A stretch of 64,000 nt of DNA from Chromatiales bacterium (GTDB lineage: Bacteria; Pseudomonadota; Gammaproteobacteria; Steroidobacterales; GCA-2729495). A program made the translations under genes and the position numbers. Shown piece after piece: positions 55,329-64,000 of the stretch. Numbering within the stretch: the stretch's first letter is position 1; every line of letters starts with the position of its first letter. The notes under the pieces are model-generated. The model was not told the DNA's origin. It was given only the letters and a program-made list of their open reading frames with translations, and did no database searches. The stretch lies in assembly GCA_016789885.1 (NCBI GenBank), contig JAEUPZ010000032.1, forward strand, positions 89,570-153,569, read 5' to 3'.

Positions 55329-58109
55329 ATGAGCGATCTCTACAAGGACCAGGAGCGGGAAAGTAGGTCCGTCGAGTGCCTCGGTCTGCGCTTTCCTGAT
55401 GATGAGGCGAGACGCAGCCACTTCCTAAAGCTCTTGGCTGAAAGGCTAAGAGATCCTGAGTTCCGCAAGACGGAGGGATTTCCTAGTGGAAGCGACGAGG
55501 CCATCTTGGCGATGTCCGATCCACCGTACTACACGGCGTGCCCAAATCCGTGGCTAGCCGAATTTGTGGGACGCTTCGGAAAGCCATACGAGTCCGGTGA
55601 ACCATACAGGCGAGAGCCGCTCGCCATTGACGTATCCGTTGGGAAGACCGATCCGATATACAGGGCGCACTCCTATCACACGAAGGTGCCGCATCTGGCA
55701 ATCGTTCCGTCGATCCTCCACTACACGCAGCCCGGTGACATTGTGCTCGATGGCTTTTCCGGCTCCGGCATGACCGGTGTCGCCGCGAACTGGTGCGGCA
55801 AAGCCCCGGCGTTGTATCGGCACGAAATCGAGCAGGCCTGGAGAAAGGAAGGCCGCGCTGCTCCGCAGTGGGGAGTGCGCAGGGTCGTGCTCAATGATTT
55901 ATCGCCTGCGGCCACCTTTATTGCTGCCAATTACAACCTTCCGTTTGATGTGGATCGTTTTGCTCGCGCTGGTAGCCAACTTCTAAAGTCCGTTGCGGAA
56001 GACGTGGGCTGGATGTACGAGACGCTGCACTCGGACGGTCGCACGAAGGCGCGGATCGAGTACACGATCTGGAGCGAGTCACTTACGTGTCGTGCTTGTT
56101 CGGGAGAGTTTGTCTTCTTTGACGCGGCGGTTGATGAAAGGACCCAGGAGGTCGCCGAGCGCTTTCCATGCCCTCACTGCGGGGCGGAGGGTACAAAGGA
56201 GCAAATGGATCTTCGTTTCGAAACCTTTGTTGATCCGGTATCCAATGCCATTGAGAAGCGACCTAAGCGGACTCCAGTGTGGATTCAGTATCGGATCGGG
56301 AAGCAGAAGTATGGGAAGAAGCCCGACGCGAAGGACCTGGACATACTGGACAGAATCGCGCGCATGCCGTTGCCGGATGACCTTCCAAAGGACGCGCTAC
56401 CAGACTGCCAAATGACGCGGGTGGGACGAATGCGCACCACGAACACGTCGACGATTCATTCAATGTTCCTACCCAGAGCGGCTCAGGCAATGGCTGTGCT
56501 CTGGGGGCGCGCCAAACAAAACCCGGATCGCCGAATCCGTCACATGCTCATGTTCTTCATTGAGCAAGGCGTTCGCGGCATGTCGGTCCTTAACAGATAC
56601 AAGCCTGTTCAGCATGGGCGCTTGGGTGGATCGCAAGTCGGGCTAGATCTGCCTGGCGTCTTTTACGTTCCATCGCTCGTATCGGAGGTGAGCTTCTCGG
56701 CGCAGTTCGAGGGGAAGCTGGACAGATTGGGGAAGACTTTCTCCACCTTTCGTACGGACCGGAGTTCTACGATTGTTTCGACGGCCAGCGCAGGCGACTC
56801 ATGCGTGCCGAGCGCGTCGATCGACTACATCTTTACGGACCCCCCTTTTGGCGAAAACATCTACTACGCGGACCTGAACTTTCTAGTGGAGTCGTGGCAT
56901 GGAGTAACTACCAATGCACGTCCTGAAGCGATCGTAGATCGCGTACGGCAGAAAGGTGTTCCGGAGTACCAGCGACTAATGCATCGCTGCTTTGCGGAGT
57001 ACTTCCGAATCTTAAAGCCGGGGCGCTGGATGACCGTCGTCTTCTCCAACAGTCGAGCGGCGGTATGGAACTCAATTCAAGTAGCCCTTCAGCAGGCCGG
57101 CTTTGTTGTTGCTGAAGTGAATGCGCTCGACAAGAAGCAGGGAAGCTTCCAGCAAGGGATATCGCCAAACACTGTAAAGCAAGACTTGGTTATATCGGCC
57201 TACAAGCCGAATGGTGGCTTGGAGGATCGACTTATAGAGCGTGGTCCGGTGCCGGAGTCCGCGTGGGATTTCGTGCAGACGCACTTGCGGCAGCTTCCTG
57301 TTATCAAAGAGAGGTCTGGGGTCTTGGAATTTGTCGTCGAGAGGGATCCGCGGCGAATCTATGATCGAATGGTTGCGTGGTTTGTCCGGCATGACAGCGC
57401 AGTGCCGCTGTCGAGTGACGAGTTTTTGGGTGGGCTTCGTAGTCGCTTTCCAGAGCGCGACGGCATGGTGTTCTCAAATGAGCAGTTGACGATATATGAG
57501 AAGAAGCGTGCCCAGGTCGCTCATGCGCCGCAGATGGAGCTCTTCGTCAGCGATGAGCGTAGTGCGATCGATTGGCTAACCGATTTCTTGAAACGTCGAC
57601 CGTCGACATATCAGGAGATTCATCCTGAGTTCATTACTCAGTTAGGCGCCGGATGGAAGAAGCATGAAGAGAAGCCGGAGTTAGCGGCTCTTTTGGAGAA
57701 TAATTTTCTCAAGTTTGATGGCGGTGGCGTCGTTCCGAGCCAGATCCACAGCTATCTTTCGACCAACCACAAAGACTTCCGTGGCTTGGACAAGAGCGAT
57801 CCTGGGTTGATCGCCAAGTCGCAGGATCGTTGGTACGTGCCGGATCCCAATAAGGCCGTTGACCTGGAGAAGAAGCGCGAGAAGGCGCTGCTGAAGGAGT
57901 TCGACGACTACGTTGACGCTACGGGGCGCAAGCTCAAGGAGTTCCGGCTGGAGGTGCTGCGCGCGGGTTTCAAGGCGGCGTGGGGCCGAAAGGACTACGC
58001 GACCATCATCAAGGTGGCCCAAAAAATTCCCGAGGAAGCGCTGCAAGAAGACGAGAAGTTGCTCCTTTGGTATGACCAGGCACTGACACGGGCGGAGGCG
58101 GGGGCCTGA
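55329..58109 (+). CDS. pglX: BREX type 3 adenine-specific DNA methyltransferase PglX
   Basis: BREX methylates an adenine in a non-palindromic host motif to mark self DNA. The 926-residue protein has DPPYY (64-68), the SAM-binding motif DGFSGSGMTG (about 140-149), a zinc-finger-like CRAC...CPHCGAEG insertion (about 253-287), and a second catalytic-type motif TDPPFG (about 503-508). This DUF1156-like arrangement is that of type 3 PglX. The C-terminal half has no motif I recognise. Its stop overlaps the helicase start. Codon use is less GC-rich than in the core genome. Confidence 0.88.
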   Translation: MSDLYKDQERESRSVECLGLRFPDDEARRSHFLKLLAERLRDPEFRKTEGFPSGSDEAILAMSDPPYYTACPNPWLAEFVGRFGKPYESGEPYRREPLAIDVSVGKTDPIYRAHSYHTKVPHLAIVPSILHYTQPGDIVLDGFSGSGMTGVAANWCGKAPALYRHEIEQAWRKEGRAAPQWGVRRVVLNDLSPAATFIAANYNLPFDVDRFARAGSQLLKSVAEDVGWMYETLHSDGRTKARIEYTIWSESLTCRACSGEFVFFDAAVDERTQEVAERFPCPHCGAEGTKEQMDLRFETFVDPVSNAIEKRPKRTPVWIQYRIGKQKYGKKPDAKDLDILDRIARMPLPDDLPKDALPDCQMTRVGRMRTTNTSTIHSMFLPRAAQAMAVLWGRAKQNPDRRIRHMLMFFIEQGVRGMSVLNRYKPVQHGRLGGSQVGLDLPGVFYVPSLVSEVSFSAQFEGKLDRLGKTFSTFRTDRSSTIVSTASAGDSCVPSASIDYIFTDPPFGENIYYADLNFLVESWHGVTTNARPEAIVDRVRQKGVPEYQRLMHRCFAEYFRILKPGRWMTVVFSNSRAAVWNSIQVALQQAGFVVAEVNALDKKQGSFQQGISPNTVKQDLVISAYKPNGGLEDRLIERGPVPESAWDFVQTHLRQLPVIKERSGVLEFVVERDPRRIYDRMVAWFVRHDSAVPLSSDEFLGGLRSRFPERDGMVFSNEQLTIYEKKRAQVAHAPQMELFVSDERSAIDWLTDFLKRRPSTYQEIHPEFITQLGAGWKKHEEKPELAALLENNFLKFDGGGVVPSQIHSYLSTNHKDFRGLDKSDPGLIAKSQDRWYVPDPNKAVDLEKKREKALLKEFDDYVDATGRKLKEFRLEVLRAGFKAAWGRKDYATIIKVAQKIPEEALQEDEKLLLWYDQALTRAEAGA

Positions 58110-60967
58110 TGGCGGAGGCGCTCCCAGCAGGCCGTGGGCACGACATCGGCACGTGGTGCTGGCACCAGCGCCAGTCCGCGCCATGCCGCGTCGTGGATCG
58201 GCAGGACATGTGGGGCGAGGAGATATACCGCGTCTGGCTGCCGGCCAAGGACGCGGTCGTGCGAGCCCGCTCGACGGAGCTGAGCCCGCTGGAGAGCGTT
58301 GAGCCGTCGGCCGATCACATCCTCCATACCGCGGCCGCGGCCAAGCTGCTCGACGCGCTGGAGGACAACCTGCTTCTCGCACCGATCCAGTCTTCGGTCG
58401 TTCCCCTACCGCACCAGCTGTACGCGTTGAACCGCGCGATGAGCCAGCACCGAATCCGCTACCTTCTGGCCGATGAAGTGGGTCTGGGTAAGACGATCGA
58501 AGCCGGCCTGATCCTGCGCGAACTCAAGCTGCGCGGCATGGCGCGCCGTATCCTGGTTGTGGCGCCAAAGGGGCTGGTTCGTCAGTGGCAGGCCGAGATG
58601 CGCCTGCACTTCGGCGAGAAACTGCAGCATATCGACCCGGCAGAATTGGCCTCATTCCGGCAGTGGCGCAACGAAGAAGAGAACCTCTGGCGCTTGCACG
58701 ACCAGGTGATCTGCTCGCTGGACTCGGTCAAGCCGATGGAGGGCCGGCGGGGCTGGAGTCTGGAGCAGCTCAATAATTACAACCGCGAGCGCTTCGAGGA
58801 CCTCGTCTCGGCTTCGTGGGATCTAGTCATCATCGACGAGTCTCACCGCATGGGCGGCAGTACCGAACAGGTGGCCCGGTACAAACTAGGTGCCGCGTTG
58901 GCAGAGGCGGCACCGTATCTATTGCTGCTATCAGCGACACCGCATCAAGGCAAGTCGGACCAGTTCCTGCGACTTATGCAGCTGGTCGACCGGGACTCAT
59001 TTCCCGACGAAGGCAGCGTCACGCAGGATCGAGTGCGTCCCTTTGTTATCCGTACGGAAAAGCGCGTTGCGATCGACGCGGAAGGCCGGCCGCTCTTCAA
59101 ACCGCGGTTGACGCGGTTGCACGCGATCGCTTGGCAGGATCGCCACGGCGCGCAGCAGCGACTGTACGAGGCCGTGACTGACTACGTGCGCCACGGATAC
59201 AACCAGGCGCTTGCCGCCAAGCAGCGCCACATTGGGTTCCTAATGATCCTGATGCAGCGACTGGTGACGTCGAGCACGGCGGCGGTCCGCACGACATTGG
59301 AGAAGCGCTTAGCGCTTATTGACTCTCCCCGCCTGCAGGGCGACATGTTCGATAGCACTAGCGCGGACGAATGGGCTGAACTTGACGGTCAGAGTCAGGT
59401 GGACATCGCTGTCGAGGCAATGGCGTGGGCACATGAGAAGGAAGAGATTGAGCTTCTCGTGAAGCTGGCGCGGGAAACTGAAGGGCAGGGAACCGACGCC
59501 AAAGCGGAGGCGCTGCTCGAGCTGATCTACAAGCTGCAGCAGGAGGAGAACGACCCGGCGCTCAAGGTCCTGGTCTTCACCGAGTTCGTGCCGACGCAGG
59601 CGATGCTGGCGGGCTTCCTCGAAAGCCGAGGCTTCTCGATTGCGCTGCTCAACGGTGGGATGGATCTCGATGCCCGCACAAAGGCGCAGCAGGCGTTCGC
59701 CGGTGATAAGCGGGTGCTGATATCTACCGACGCCGGAGGCGAGGGTCTAAACCTGCAGTTCTGTCATGTCATCGTCAACTTCGACATGCCGTGGAACCCG
59801 ATGCGGCTGGAGCAGCGAATCGGGCGCGTGGACCGCATCGGCCAGCAGCACGTGGTCCGGGCCATTAACTTCGTGCTCGAAGACACCGTCGAGCACCGCG
59901 TCCGTCAAGTGCTAGAAGAGAAGCTCGCGGTCATCGCTGAGGAGTTCGGGGTCGATAAGGCCTCGGACGTTATGGATTCGGTGGAGGCCGAGCCGATCTT
60001 CGACGAGTTGTTCTTGCATGGATTGCAGGACCCGGCATCCATCGAGAAGGAGTGCGACGCGGCGGTCAACCAAGTGCGCGACAAGGTGGCGGAAGCGCGC
60101 GAGAACAGCAGTTTGCTCGCCGACGTGCACGCCCTGGAGCCGGATGACGCCCGCAAGTGGCGCGATCACCCGGCGCAGTTTTGGTTGGAGCGCGCGATCA
60201 CGACCGGCTTGCCGGCGCGAGGTGGTGCGGCAGTCAAGAGCGGTGAGGCATGGCGCGTGCGATGGGCGGATGGCAGCGAATCGCCAAGGGTGTGCTTCGA
60301 CGCGCGCACGGCCGAGCAGAACCCGGAATTGGACTGGGTGACACTGGAAGACCCCCGCGCGCGGGCAGTCATCAGTGAACTGCCCCGCTGGGTTCCTGGG
60401 CAACCGCTACCGCATGTTGAGGTAGGTGGGCTACCAGACGGAATTGCAGGCGTGTGGTCCTTGTGGGAGCTCAGCCTCTCGGCGCCAGCGTTCAGCCGCA
60501 AGCGATTCCTATCAGTTTTCGCTACAGACGATGGGCGTACGTTCGTTCCGACCGCAAAGCGCATCTGGGATCTGCTGCTCACCGAGTCCATCGCTATTCA
60601 CGGCAAGACCACCACCGCGGAATCGGCCACTTGGTTTGAGATCTCGACGGCTGCAGCCAAAGTCCAGGGAGAGCGCCAGTTCTCAACGATGTTGGAGGAA
60701 CATCTCGCTCGGCTTAGGGACGAGCGCGAGCGTGCCCGCTATGCATACGACGCACGGTACCAAGCGATCGGTCGAATCGGGTTGCCGCAGGTTCGCGAGC
60801 ACCGCCGCAAGCGACTGGATGCCGAACATCAGGCACGAATTGCCCGGCTGGACGACGCCCAGGCCTGTGTGCCAGATCTCAATGCAGTGCTGATGCTCCG
60901 GATTGGGACAGAGCTTGGCCGCGCGAGGTTAGGCAATACGCACGTAAACGATGGCCATCGCGTATGA
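58109..60967 (+). CDS. brxHII: BREX type 3 SNF2-like helicase BrxH
   Basis: The 952-residue superfamily 2 helicase has motif I LLADEVGLGKTIEAGL (about 117-132), Walker B VIIDESHR (about 240-247), motif III LLSATPHQGKSDQ, and the C-terminal half with STDAGGEGLNLQ and MRLEQRIGRVDRIGQ. It is the type 3 helicase subunit. It starts on the last base of pglX's stop codon and overlaps pglZ by four bases (ATGA). Confidence 0.92.
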   Translation: MAEALPAGRGHDIGTWCWHQRQSAPCRVVDRQDMWGEEIYRVWLPAKDAVVRARSTELSPLESVEPSADHILHTAAAAKLLDALEDNLLLAPIQSSVVPLPHQLYALNRAMSQHRIRYLLADEVGLGKTIEAGLILRELKLRGMARRILVVAPKGLVRQWQAEMRLHFGEKLQHIDPAELASFRQWRNEEENLWRLHDQVICSLDSVKPMEGRRGWSLEQLNNYNRERFEDLVSASWDLVIIDESHRMGGSTEQVARYKLGAALAEAAPYLLLLSATPHQGKSDQFLRLMQLVDRDSFPDEGSVTQDRVRPFVIRTEKRVAIDAEGRPLFKPRLTRLHAIAWQDRHGAQQRLYEAVTDYVRHGYNQALAAKQRHIGFLMILMQRLVTSSTAAVRTTLEKRLALIDSPRLQGDMFDSTSADEWAELDGQSQVDIAVEAMAWAHEKEEIELLVKLARETEGQGTDAKAEALLELIYKLQQEENDPALKVLVFTEFVPTQAMLAGFLESRGFSIALLNGGMDLDARTKAQQAFAGDKRVLISTDAGGEGLNLQFCHVIVNFDMPWNPMRLEQRIGRVDRIGQQHVVRAINFVLEDTVEHRVRQVLEEKLAVIAEEFGVDKASDVMDSVEAEPIFDELFLHGLQDPASIEKECDAAVNQVRDKVAEARENSSLLADVHALEPDDARKWRDHPAQFWLERAITTGLPARGGAAVKSGEAWRVRWADGSESPRVCFDARTAEQNPELDWVTLEDPRARAVISELPRWVPGQPLPHVEVGGLPDGIAGVWSLWELSLSAPAFSRKRFLSVFATDDGRTFVPTAKRIWDLLLTESIAIHGKTTTAESATWFEISTAAAKVQGERQFSTMLEEHLARLRDERERARYAYDARYQAIGRIGLPQVREHRRKRLDAEHQARIARLDDAQACVPDLNAVLMLRIGTELGRARLGNTHVNDGHRV

Positions 60968-62958
60968 GTGCGTGGATTGATCGCATCCTGAAGGAGTTCA
61001 CTGCGGACCTCGCTCGCCTGTGGATCGCTGCTGATCCTGACGACGTGCTGCTGGATGAGCGTGTGTTGTCTGGACTGCGCGATCGAGGCTTTGAGCTGCT
61101 GCCCTTCGAGGACTCTGTCGTATTCCGCGCTGAGTATGAGGAGCGCTACAGAGCGGCGTGGGATCTAGGTCAAAGCGGACCGTCGAAGGCTCTGATCCTG
61201 CATCTGCGTGGCACCCACGTGGGGGATCTGCCGTGGGACTACCTAAGCCGAGCGCGGCGGGCAAGCGTGAGCCTGGCTAATCTGTTTCCGAATCTTAGCT
61301 ACACCGTCGTCAGGCAGATCGGGCCGGAGCATCACGATGCCCTCTATGCCGCTCAGGCCAAGTACGCGTCGCAACCACTAGGGGAGTCTGCAACCAAAGA
61401 GTTCATCCTGACACACATCTTCAGGATCAGCCCCCACTTGATCTCGCGCGTCGAGGATCTCTGGCGAGAGTTGCTGCGATTACATTACGGGGAGCAGGCG
61501 CTCCCGGCGGTGCTGGGCGATCACGTCGCAAAGGTGCTTGGCGAAAACCCGGCGTTTCAATACTTGCCGCTGCGCGAGTTGTTCTGCTCCAAGGCGACGC
61601 TATTGCGAGTTGTGCAGGAGGCTTGGTACCGCTATCTGTCTGACCGGGGCGTTGATGGAACCCGCACCGCGGAGCCGCCAGCACCCGAGTTTGTCGGCAG
61701 GGTGGATCTACCCTTCGAACACCCGGACGTGCGCGTGATCGTTGATTCGATGTTCCTGGATGGCTTGCTACATCCGCTGGCCGTCAGGGGCGTGCTGCCA
61801 AAAATCCCGGAATGGGCAAAAGTTGGCATCATCCAAGATCCGCTGGCGCTCCGGAACTTGGTCTATGAGGGCATCAAGAGTCTCCATCAGACACTGCCCA
61901 CGTCCGAATCGTCGTTCCGCGAATGGGTCAATACGGCACGGAAGTTTGGCGAGGTACTGGCTCGATTTCATGCGCTGGATTCGGTCCGTGCCGAGGGTCT
62001 GCGAGCCGCCATCGCCGATCTGCAGACCTCGGCGGATGAGAGCCTACGTCAGTGGACTGGCAAGCACTACGCTGACCTGCCTTCGCTGCCCGTCGCGAAA
62101 GGGCCGGTCATGGTCCATCACATTCCGCGCTACCTCTCCATGCGGCGCACGGCCGGTGAATACAAAATCGCGCTGGTCGTGTTCGATGGCCTGGCCATCG
62201 ATCAGTGGGTGCAGATTCGAGAGGCTCTGGCCAAGCGTGCGCCGAAGATCGCTTTCGATGAAGCGGCGTGCTTTGCATGGCTGCCAACGCTGACGTCAGT
62301 GTCGCGACAGGCGATCTTTTCTGGTCTGAAGCCCCGCGAATTTGGAGACACCATCGAGTCCACAGGGTCGGAGCCGAGTCAGTGGCTGCGGTTCTGGCAG
62401 GACCACGGACTGCGAGCAAATGAGGTTCTGTACCGCAAGGGCATCAAACGCAATGATCAGTTGGGAGATGTTTGCGCGGCACTCAGTAGTCCTCCTTTGA
62501 AGGTCGCAGGGCTCGTCGTCGACACTGTCGACGAGATTGTTCATGGTGCCGTTCTAGGAAGGCGTGGAATCGCCGCACAGATCGCGAGTTGGTGTGAATC
62601 CGGTTTCGTCGATCGCCTATTCGGCAGCTTGCTCTCTATGGGCTTTAACGTGTACGTGACCGCTGATCACGGAAATGTTGAAGCAGTGGGGCAAGGGCGC
62701 CCAAAGCAGGGGCTCGCCGCCGAGATGCGTGGCGAGCGTGTGCGGACATATCGGAGTGAGACACTAGTCGTTGAGTCTGCGGTTTCAAGCCCCGTCAGCT
62801 TTCGCCTTGACGTAGCCGGGCTCCCCGCGAACTTCTTGCCTCTCTTTGCAGGCGGAAGAACCGCTTTCATGCCCGAAGGGGAGCAGGCGGTTGTGCACGG
62901 TGGAATCGCGGTAGAGGAGCTGATCGTTCCATTTATCAAAGTAGGCAGCGAGCGCTGA
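60964..62958 (+). CDS. pglZ: BREX PglZ (alkaline-phosphatase-fold protein)
   Basis: PglZ is present in every BREX type. The 664-residue protein has the phosphatase-like core: ALVVFDGLAIDQW (about 403-415), FAWLPTLTSVSRQAIFSG with the nucleophile Thr/Ser region, and TADHGNVEAVGQG (about 566-578) with the metal-binding Asp-His. It is overlapped by brxH and lies five bases before brxA. Confidence 0.9.
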   Translation: MSAWIDRILKEFTADLARLWIAADPDDVLLDERVLSGLRDRGFELLPFEDSVVFRAEYEERYRAAWDLGQSGPSKALILHLRGTHVGDLPWDYLSRARRASVSLANLFPNLSYTVVRQIGPEHHDALYAAQAKYASQPLGESATKEFILTHIFRISPHLISRVEDLWRELLRLHYGEQALPAVLGDHVAKVLGENPAFQYLPLRELFCSKATLLRVVQEAWYRYLSDRGVDGTRTAEPPAPEFVGRVDLPFEHPDVRVIVDSMFLDGLLHPLAVRGVLPKIPEWAKVGIIQDPLALRNLVYEGIKSLHQTLPTSESSFREWVNTARKFGEVLARFHALDSVRAEGLRAAIADLQTSADESLRQWTGKHYADLPSLPVAKGPVMVHHIPRYLSMRRTAGEYKIALVVFDGLAIDQWVQIREALAKRAPKIAFDEAACFAWLPTLTSVSRQAIFSGLKPREFGDTIESTGSEPSQWLRFWQDHGLRANEVLYRKGIKRNDQLGDVCAALSSPPLKVAGLVVDTVDEIVHGAVLGRRGIAAQIASWCESGFVDRLFGSLLSMGFNVYVTADHGNVEAVGQGRPKQGLAAEMRGERVRTYRSETLVVESAVSSPVSFRLDVAGLPANFLPLFAGGRTAFMPEGEQAVVHGGIAVEELIVPFIKVGSER

Positions 62959-62963
62959 TCGAT

Positions 62964-63686
62964 ATGGCTCCTGCAGTACCGAAAATCGGCTTCGATCGGT
63001 TCATTGATTTGCGATGGATCGTTTCAGCTATGAATGTCCGGTCAGGGGTCGGCAGCATAGAAGATCTGATCGCTCTCCTGGATGCAGCGGGACTGAGCGT
63101 GGCTGCCAAGAAGAAGGTCAGAACCATACTTAACCGCCTCTGGTTGGAGCCTAGGCCTGAGCTTCAGGAGTTCGCGAGTCGGGCCATAGCCATTAGAAAG
63201 GCGAGGCCCGATATCGATGTATCGGCATTTGCGTGGGGCATGGCGATAGCGACCTACCCGTTCTTTGGGAAGGTGGCAGAGTTTGTCGGCCGGCTCTCTG
63301 CCTTGCAGGGGGACTGCTCCGCTGCAGAGGTACACCGGCGGATGAGCGAGATCTACGGCGAACGTGAAGGAACTTACCGAATGACCAACATGGTCCTGCA
63401 GTCGCAGGCCAGTTGGGGCGCGATCGAGCGGGTCGAGAAGGGAAGACGGCTGATTCGTCTGACCGGCAAGAGTCTGAGTGATCAGGAGACTGTGTCCTGG
63501 CTCATTGAAGCTGCGTTGCGCTACCAGGGTCGGGCAATGGCGCTTGCCACGTTGCAATCTACAGCGGTGCTCTATCCGTTCGTGTTCGACCAGTCTCTCG
63601 CCTACGTTGTCTCAAGGAGCGCGGCTCTCGAATTGCGAGTCGATGGATCGAGCCAGCAGTTTGTCGCGCTTCAGGCGACGGGCTAG
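62964..63686 (+). CDS. brxA: BREX BrxA (DUF1819)
   Basis: The 240-residue all-helical protein matches the BrxA/DUF1819 pattern: LLDAAGLSVAAKKKVRTILN, FAWGMAIATYPFFGKVAEFVG, and a winged-helix-like IYGEREGTYRMTNMVLQS segment, then LTGKSLSDQETVSWLIEAAL. BrxA binds DNA in other systems. It is the last gene of the BREX operon and of the element. Confidence 0.87.
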   Translation: MAPAVPKIGFDRFIDLRWIVSAMNVRSGVGSIEDLIALLDAAGLSVAAKKKVRTILNRLWLEPRPELQEFASRAIAIRKARPDIDVSAFAWGMAIATYPFFGKVAEFVGRLSALQGDCSAAEVHRRMSEIYGEREGTYRMTNMVLQSQASWGAIERVEKGRRLIRLTGKSLSDQETVSWLIEAALRYQGRAMALATLQSTAVLYPFVFDQSLAYVVSRSAALELRVDGSSQQFVALQATG

Positions 63687-63862
63687 AAAAGGTCGTGCGA
63701 CACGAATTCGCAGGCGAATGCAAAAGTGTCCCAGATGTCTTTCGCCATCTATCGCCGGCCGCCTTCTGTAAGCGCCTCATTCTGACGGTCGACTCGACGG
63801 TCAATTGCTGCGATCATTCTGAGAAGTCCAATCGTCATAAGCACTTAGCTAGGTTGGAGACA
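63687..63862. other. right end of the element, integrase-site variants
   Basis: The stretch has no convincing gene. It holds TCGCCATCTATCG (63742-63754), identical to the left-end copy, then TGACGGT (63783-63789) and CGACGGT (about 63795), variants of the left-end octamer, before the attR core. It forms the right arm for integrase. Confidence 0.6.
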
Positions 63863-63877
63863 ATTGAGTGGGAGTGA
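63863..63877 (+). repeat. attR core
   Basis: ATTGAGTGGGAGTGA reproduces the guaA 3' end (23453-23467) with one difference (T for C at the wobble base of an Ile codon). It still encodes Ile-Glu-Trp-Glu-stop after a Thr codon, so the sequence entering behind the element once completed another guaA copy. Confidence 0.85.
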
Positions 63878-63953
63878 CGGGCACTGGCTGGCAATGTCTA
63901 GCAACGGCAGGCATTTCGGCTGAGGGTAAAAGAACTTTCCGCTAAGCGATAGA

Positions 63954-63969
63954 CTGTATGTAAACACAG
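63954..63969. promoter_or_regulatory. LexA (SOS) box
   Basis: CTGT, eight bases, ACAG with flanking A and TA: it matches the gammaproteobacterial LexA operator. It lies 19 bases before an ATG at 63989. It overlaps an AT-rich promoter-like region, so the next gene is probably damage-inducible. Confidence 0.7.
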
Positions 63970-63988
63970 TATTGCAAGGACGCGGAAC

Positions 63989-64000
63989 ATGCCTCATGTG
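63989..64000 (+). CDS. start of an SOS-controlled gene (cut by window)
   Basis: Only ATG CCT CAT GTG is visible, behind AAGGACGCGGAAC and a LexA box. The product cannot be named. It lies beyond attR. Confidence 0.4.

Larger units (their letters stand above)
23453..63877. mobile_element. integrative and conjugative element in guaA 3' end
   Basis: A segment of about 40.4 kb is bounded by a 15-base near-perfect repeat (14 of 15 identical) of the guaA 3' end. It contains a tyrosine integrase next to the left boundary, a VirB2-VirB11/VirD4 secretion operon, a predicted oriT with mobC and a relaxase, ICE-type regulators and anti-restriction genes. Cargo is a ubiquitin-like operon, AbiE and type 3 BREX. 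No VirB1-type transglycosylase and no replication initiator were recognised. Genes inside are less uniformly GC-rich than the core, most obviously in BREX. The 3' end of guaA is a known integration site for genomic islands. Confidence 0.9.

Noticed and set aside
63695..63877. Sixty-residue open frame ending in TIEWE
   Set aside because: It ends like GuaA only because it runs into attR; the rest is right-end DNA with integrase sites, not a guaA fragment.

Overview
The window is GC-rich chromosomal DNA, most likely from a gammaproteobacterium. Three conserved runs support this: queA-tgt-yajC-secD-secF, ndk-rlmN-pilF-rodZ-hisS-yfgM-bamB-der, and xseA divergent from guaB-guaA. These follow the usual gammaproteobacterial order, although ispG is absent between rodZ and hisS. 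The very high GC, a MetX-type acyltransferase and a fused IscS-IscU-like protein point to a deep lineage (Xanthomonadales/Nevskiales/Chromatiales-like) rather than an enteric; I cannot name the species.

Bases 1-23467 are core genome: a PDZ protein cut by the window edge; tRNA queuosine synthesis (queA, tgt); the SecYEG accessory complex (yajC, secD, secF); suhB and trmJ back to back; an Fe-S locus (fused iscS, iscA); ndk, rlmN, pilF, rodZ, hisS, yfgM, bamB, der; metX; xseA; guaBA.

Bases 23453-63877 are one integrated, apparently conjugative element (ICE, about 40.4 kb) in the 3' end of guaA. The last codons of guaA are repeated almost exactly at 63863-63877. Behind the left junction lie five identical 8-base integrase-type repeats and a tyrosine integrase gene. 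The element then reads: a ubiquitin-like conjugation operon (Ub-like protein, ThiF/E1-like enzyme, DUF6527 protein) divergent from an XRE regulator and an ImmA-type metalloprotease; two AlpA-like DNA-binding proteins; an AbiEi/AbiEii toxin-antitoxin pair; a small membrane protein; FlhC-like and FlhD-like regulators, reminiscent of SetC/SetD of SXT/R391 ICEs; a VirB2-VirB11/VirD4 type IV secretion operon; two LPD7/relaxase-associated paralogues; a putative nuclease; an anti-restriction block (ArdB/KlcA, DUF932, RadC); a predicted oriT with mobC and a VirD2-like relaxase; and a complete type 3 BREX phage-defence operon (HTH protein, brxF, brxC, pglX, brxH, pglZ, brxA).

The most interesting signal is a three-copy structured element of about 145 nt. 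One copy sits directly in front of each of ardB, the DUF932 gene and radC. Its stems covary between copies. It resembles the radC RNA motif, a candidate RNA of unknown function. If the predicted nick site is right, these three genes are the leading region that enters the recipient first, and the transferred strand is their template. The repeats could therefore also act as single-stranded-DNA promoters for anti-restriction genes. A second theme is regulation: a GTTTCTG/CAGAAAC-type dyad recurs upstream of the integrase, between the FlhC/FlhD-like genes, and before the type IV secretion operon.

After 63877 the DNA is AT-richer. It carries a perfect LexA-type box and the first codons of another gene, so another island or ordinary chromosome begins there. 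All calls come from reading the sequence; no database search was run. No tRNA, rRNA, CRISPR array or insertion sequence was seen.
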